Shown here: positions 61,412 through 64,000 of the stretch, piece after piece
How positions within the stretch are numbered: position 1 is the stretch's first letter
How the letters are laid out: each line of letters opens with the position of its first letter
Assembly (NCBI GenBank): GCA_030539395.1
Contig: JAUNSC010000004.1
Span: 60,465-124,464, forward strand
DNA length: 64,000 nucleotides
Source of the DNA: Eubacteriales bacterium
Lineage (GTDB): Bacteria; Bacillota; Clostridia; Lachnospirales; Lachnospiraceae
Reading direction: 5' to 3'
Program-made: the position numbers and the translations under genes
The notes under the pieces: generated by a model
Database searches by the model: none
What the model was told of the DNA's origin: nothing
The model's input: the letters and a program-made list of their open reading frames with translations, nothing else

Positions 61412-62704
61412 ATGAGAATCGTATCATTGACAGAAGAGAGCAAACAGAATCTGCTGGAAAATTTGTTAAAAAGAAGTCCGCATAATTACGGTGAATTTGA
61501 AGAACGGGTGGCTGCCATTGTGGAAGATGTACGCAATCGCCGTGACGAGGCGGTTTTTGAATACACACGGAAATTTGATAAAGCGGAAATTACTGCTGAT
61601 AATATAAAAGTTACGCAGGATGAAGTGGAAGCGGCTTACAAAGAAGTTGATCCTTCTCTTATTGAAGTAATCCGCAAAGCTCTGGTGAATATCCGTTCCT
61701 ATCATGAAAAGCAGCGCAAATACAGCTGGTTCGATTCAAAACCGGATGGCACTATGCTGGGGCAGAAAGTGACACCGCTGGCAACTGTAGGAGTATATGT
61801 TCCGGGAGGAAAAGCCGTGTATCCTTCCTCTGTTTTGATGAATATTGTTCCTGCAAAAGTGGCTGGCGTTGATAAAATTATTATGTCAACTCCGTGCGAT
61901 GCACAGGGAAAAGTGAATCCGTCTACGCTTGTGGCAGCAAAAGAAGCAGGGGCGGATGAAATATATAAAGCAGGCGGAGCTCAGGCGATTGCGGCCATGG
62001 CATTTGGTACACAGTCCATTCCGCGAGTAGACAAAATTGTGGGGCCTGGAAATATATATGTAGCACTTGCTAAAAAAGCTGTTTATGGCTTTGTAAATAT
62101 CGATTCTATTGCCGGTCCCAGTGAAATCCTCGTTCTTGCGGATGGAACAGCTAATCCGGGGTTTGTCGCAGCGGATCTTCTTTCTCAGGCAGAACACGAT
62201 GAAATGGCATCCGCAATTTTAATAACCACAAGTGAAGATCTGGCTAAGAAAGTATCGGAAGAAGTGGACAAATTTACACAGCAGCTTTCAAGGAAAGAGA
62301 TCATCCGGAAATCTCTTGAAAATTTCGGATACATCCTTGTGGCCGAAAATATGGATACAGCTATCGAAGCTGCCAATGATATTGCATCTGAGCATCTGGA
62401 AATCATGACATCCAATCCGTTTGAAGTGATGACAAAGATTCGAAATGCAGGTGCTATCTTTATCGGAGAGTACAGCAGTGAACCTCTGGGAGATTATTTT
62501 GCAGGACCGAACCATGTACTTCCCACAAACGGTACAGCAAGATTTTTTTCACCGCTTTCTGTAGATGACTTCATTAAAAAATCAAGTATTGTATACTACT
62601 CAAAACAGGCTCTGGAAACCATCCATGAAGATATTGAACAATTTGCAAAAGCAGAACAATTGACAGCTCATGCAAATTCAATCCATGTACGTTTTGAAAA
62701 ATAA
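61412..62704 (+). CDS. hisD: histidinol dehydrogenase
   Basis: NAD- and zinc-dependent two-step oxidation of histidinol to histidine. At 430 residues it fits the family. VYVPGGKAVYPSSVLMNIVPA, KIVGPGNIYVALAKK, IDSIAGPSEILVLAD, LLSQAEHDE with zinc-ligand-type residues, and GPNHVLPTNGTARF are hallmarks. The start at 61412 has AAGGAGA upstream; an ATG eight codons earlier is rejected. The other his genes (hisB, C, H, A, F, I) do not follow: a strong terminator ends the operon. Confidence 0.96.
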   Translation: MRIVSLTEESKQNLLENLLKRSPHNYGEFEERVAAIVEDVRNRRDEAVFEYTRKFDKAEITADNIKVTQDEVEAAYKEVDPSLIEVIRKALVNIRSYHEKQRKYSWFDSKPDGTMLGQKVTPLATVGVYVPGGKAVYPSSVLMNIVPAKVAGVDKIIMSTPCDAQGKVNPSTLVAAKEAGADEIYKAGGAQAIAAMAFGTQSIPRVDKIVGPGNIYVALAKKAVYGFVNIDSIAGPSEILVLADGTANPGFVAADLLSQAEHDEMASAILITTSEDLAKKVSEEVDKFTQQLSRKEIIRKSLENFGYILVAENMDTAIEAANDIASEHLEIMTSNPFEVMTKIRNAGAIFIGEYSSEPLGDYFAGPNHVLPTNGTARFFSPLSVDDFIKKSSIVYYSKQALETIHEDIEQFAKAEQLTAHANSIHVRFEK

Positions 62705-62719
62705 ACTTTCGCCATATCA

Positions 62720-62745
62720 AAAAACGCCGGATACCCGGCGTTTTT
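62720..62745. terminator. terminator between hisD and the convergent secreted-protein gene
   Basis: AAAAACGCCGG (62720-62730), ATAC loop, CCGGCGTTTTT (62735-62745). Perfect stem with A-run and T-run, usable by both strands. Confidence 0.88.
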
Positions 62746-62758
62746 CTATTTCAAATAT

Positions 62759-63835
62759 TTATTCTTCCACAGCCTCTGATGCTTCTGACATAATTTCATT
62801 TAAATCAATGGTTTCTGCATTTAAAGCTTCTTCAGGAACCACAATTTCACTGACTTCATCATATGTGTAAACCGCATCGATTGTAAAATCATTCAATTCA
62901 ATATTGCATTCTAATTTGTTTTCACTTCCGGTATCAAATGCTGCAAAATACATCTGAATAAGCGCTGTAATAGCAGACAGATCAGAATCATTGAAATCGA
63001 TGTGAGCAGTTTGAACGGCACATGTTTCTTTATCCAGTGTGTAAGAAGTATTGATCACAAAGCAATCAAGCACAGTAGTCACGATCGGTTCAATAACAGC
63101 CATATCCATTTCCTGGCCTGCAGCAGACATAGAAGACTGAACGGATTGTTCTATTATGGGAAGAATTGTATCTGCCATATCACCAAATTTAAGCTGGCCG
63201 GTGAGTTCATAGGCAGAATCATTTTCCTTTACTTCCCATGTAACTGCGTCCTTCATGATATCGTTGCTGCTTAAAGCCTGCAGATCATTAAGAGAGGAGA
63301 CTCCCAGTTGTTTTAAAATCTCAGTCAGATCTGTTTGTGTGTGAGTCCACTGTCCGTCATTCTCCGGATTTTTAGAATAAATATCCATTTTTGTTCCATC
63401 TTCAGATGTTACCATATAGCTGCTCATATCAATGGTCTCACTCTCTGTGTCCATTTCCATGGTCATTGTACCGGTTACAGCAGCAGTCATGGGAGCCATC
63501 ATCATATCAACTTTCATATCTCCATTCATTTTCATGCTGAAACCATAATCCTGGTTCATATCATCTTCGCCTGTCAGCGATACAAGAAAATCGAGATCGA
63601 AATTCATATCCATATCGGCAGATACTGACCTGGAATTCTGAGCAAATTCAGCCTGTTTTTTCATGAGTTCATCTGCGCTTACATCACTTCCGTCTGTTTC
63701 TTCTGCAGATTCAGATGTTTCAGTTACAAGTTCTGCTTCTCCAGATGTCTCTGCAGCATCTTCTGCTGCAAAAGCCGCATACGGTGTCAGGCTCATGGAT
63801 AAAGCTAATACGACAGCTAAATATTTTCTTTTCAT
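62759..63835 (-). CDS. secreted acidic, Met-rich protein of unknown function
   Basis: A 358-residue exported protein. The signal peptide (MKRKYLAVVLALSMSLTPYAA) ends near AFA-AED and there is no lipobox Cys. A Ser/Glu/Thr-rich linker to about residue 55 is followed by a domain with Met/Asp-rich strands (SADMDMNFDLDFLVSL, MKMNGDMKVDMMMAP, GTMTMEMDTES) and later INTSYTLDKETCAVQTAHIDF and CNIELNDFTIDAVYTYDE. The pattern of alternating beta strands suggests a lipid-binding or LolA/LppX-like fold (similar in feel to DUF6612), which is only inference. A possible promoter on the minus strand is TATACA (63898-63903) with TATACT (63875-63880). Confidence 0.75.
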   Translation of the reverse strand: MKRKYLAVVLALSMSLTPYAAFAAEDAAETSGEAELVTETSESAEETDGSDVSADELMKKQAEFAQNSRSVSADMDMNFDLDFLVSLTGEDDMNQDYGFSMKMNGDMKVDMMMAPMTAAVTGTMTMEMDTESETIDMSSYMVTSEDGTKMDIYSKNPENDGQWTHTQTDLTEILKQLGVSSLNDLQALSSNDIMKDAVTWEVKENDSAYELTGQLKFGDMADTILPIIEQSVQSSMSAAGQEMDMAVIEPIVTTVLDCFVINTSYTLDKETCAVQTAHIDFNDSDLSAITALIQMYFAAFDTGSENKLECNIELNDFTIDAVYTYDEVSEIVVPEEALNAETIDLNEIMSEASEAVEE

Positions 63836-64000
63836 AGTATTGTCTCCTTCCGGAATTTTTAATTCTTTAATGCGAGTATATCACGACAAAAAAAATATGT
63901 ATATAATTTTTTCGAAAATTAAGAAATTTTCAAGCTTGTAATTTAGTTAGTGTATAATTATCATTGGCAGAAATAGGAATTATCCCTAAAATAAAAAGGA
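63836..64000. other. right-edge intergenic region
   Basis: This stretch holds the leader of the secreted-protein gene, an inverted repeat GAAAATT-AAGA-AATTTTC (63914-63931) and, on the plus strand, TATAAT (63953-63958) preceded by a weak -35. The latter is probably the promoter of a gene beginning beyond the window. Confidence 0.4.

Overview
The window looks like chromosome from a spore-forming, obligately anaerobic Firmicute, most likely a Lachnospiraceae (Clostridium cluster XIVa) gut bacterium. Pointers are the large 2-hydroxyacyl-CoA dehydratase activase, the fakA-recG block, ytfI/ytfJ, an alpha/beta SASP gene, a CxxC-type L28, DUF1292 and DUF6465 proteins, hisZ with short-form hisG, and the low-GC composition with many TTGACA/TATAAT-like promoters. 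This assignment is by gene content and recollection of families; no search was run. No CRISPR array, insertion sequence, prophage or rRNA operon was seen.

Layout. 1-2.9 kb: a partial dehydratase activase (minus strand) diverges from tgt-yajC. 3.0-9.8 kb: amino-acid genes leuB-ilvD-ilvB-serC-serA, ended by a strong terminator. 10-14 kb: a DUF1015 protein, a glycogen branching enzyme with a basic tail, and a His-rich CsoR-like regulator. 14-17.5 kb: tRNA-Thr(CGT), gltX and a UvrD-like helicase. 17.5-25.4 kb: DUF1292, a GH13 protein lacking its catalytic residues, DUF5662, luxS, trpS, mgtE, cysK and the C-terminal half of SpoIVA. 25.7-28.2 kb: two secreted cell-wall-binding proteins. 28.3-31.8 kb: late cobalamin genes (cobT, cobU, cobS, a second CobU-like gene, cobC). 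31.8-39.2 kb: ruvAB, zapA, a U32 protein and a SEDS/penicillin-binding-protein pair. 39.4-46.6 kb: Nudix, ytfI/ytfJ-like genes, a 45-residue membrane protein, rpmB, asp23-like, fakA and recG. 46.8-52.5 kb: DUF6465, SASP, a methylglyoxal-synthase homologue, a Na/Pi transporter, rsmD-coaD and ylbJ. 52.5-59.5 kb: alarmone synthetase, RNA-modification enzymes, YgiQ and recU. 59.6-62.7 kb: hisZ-hisG-hisD. 62.8 kb to the end: a secreted acidic protein.

Most of the window is housekeeping, with tight gene packing (ATGA or TGATG overlaps). The points that stand out are: (1) two neighbouring CobU paralogues with reciprocal loss of motifs; (2) a GH13 debranching-enzyme-like protein without nucleophile, acid/base or region-I residues; (3) a free-standing C-terminal half of SpoIVA in a genome that still carries SASP and ytfJ; (4) a DUF1015 protein with a DGHHR motif downstream of serC-serA where no serB is present; (5) a CsoR-type repressor with a 60-residue His-rich head; (6) a 44-bp tandem duplication of the ilvD ribosome-binding region. 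No clear new defence or mobile system was found.
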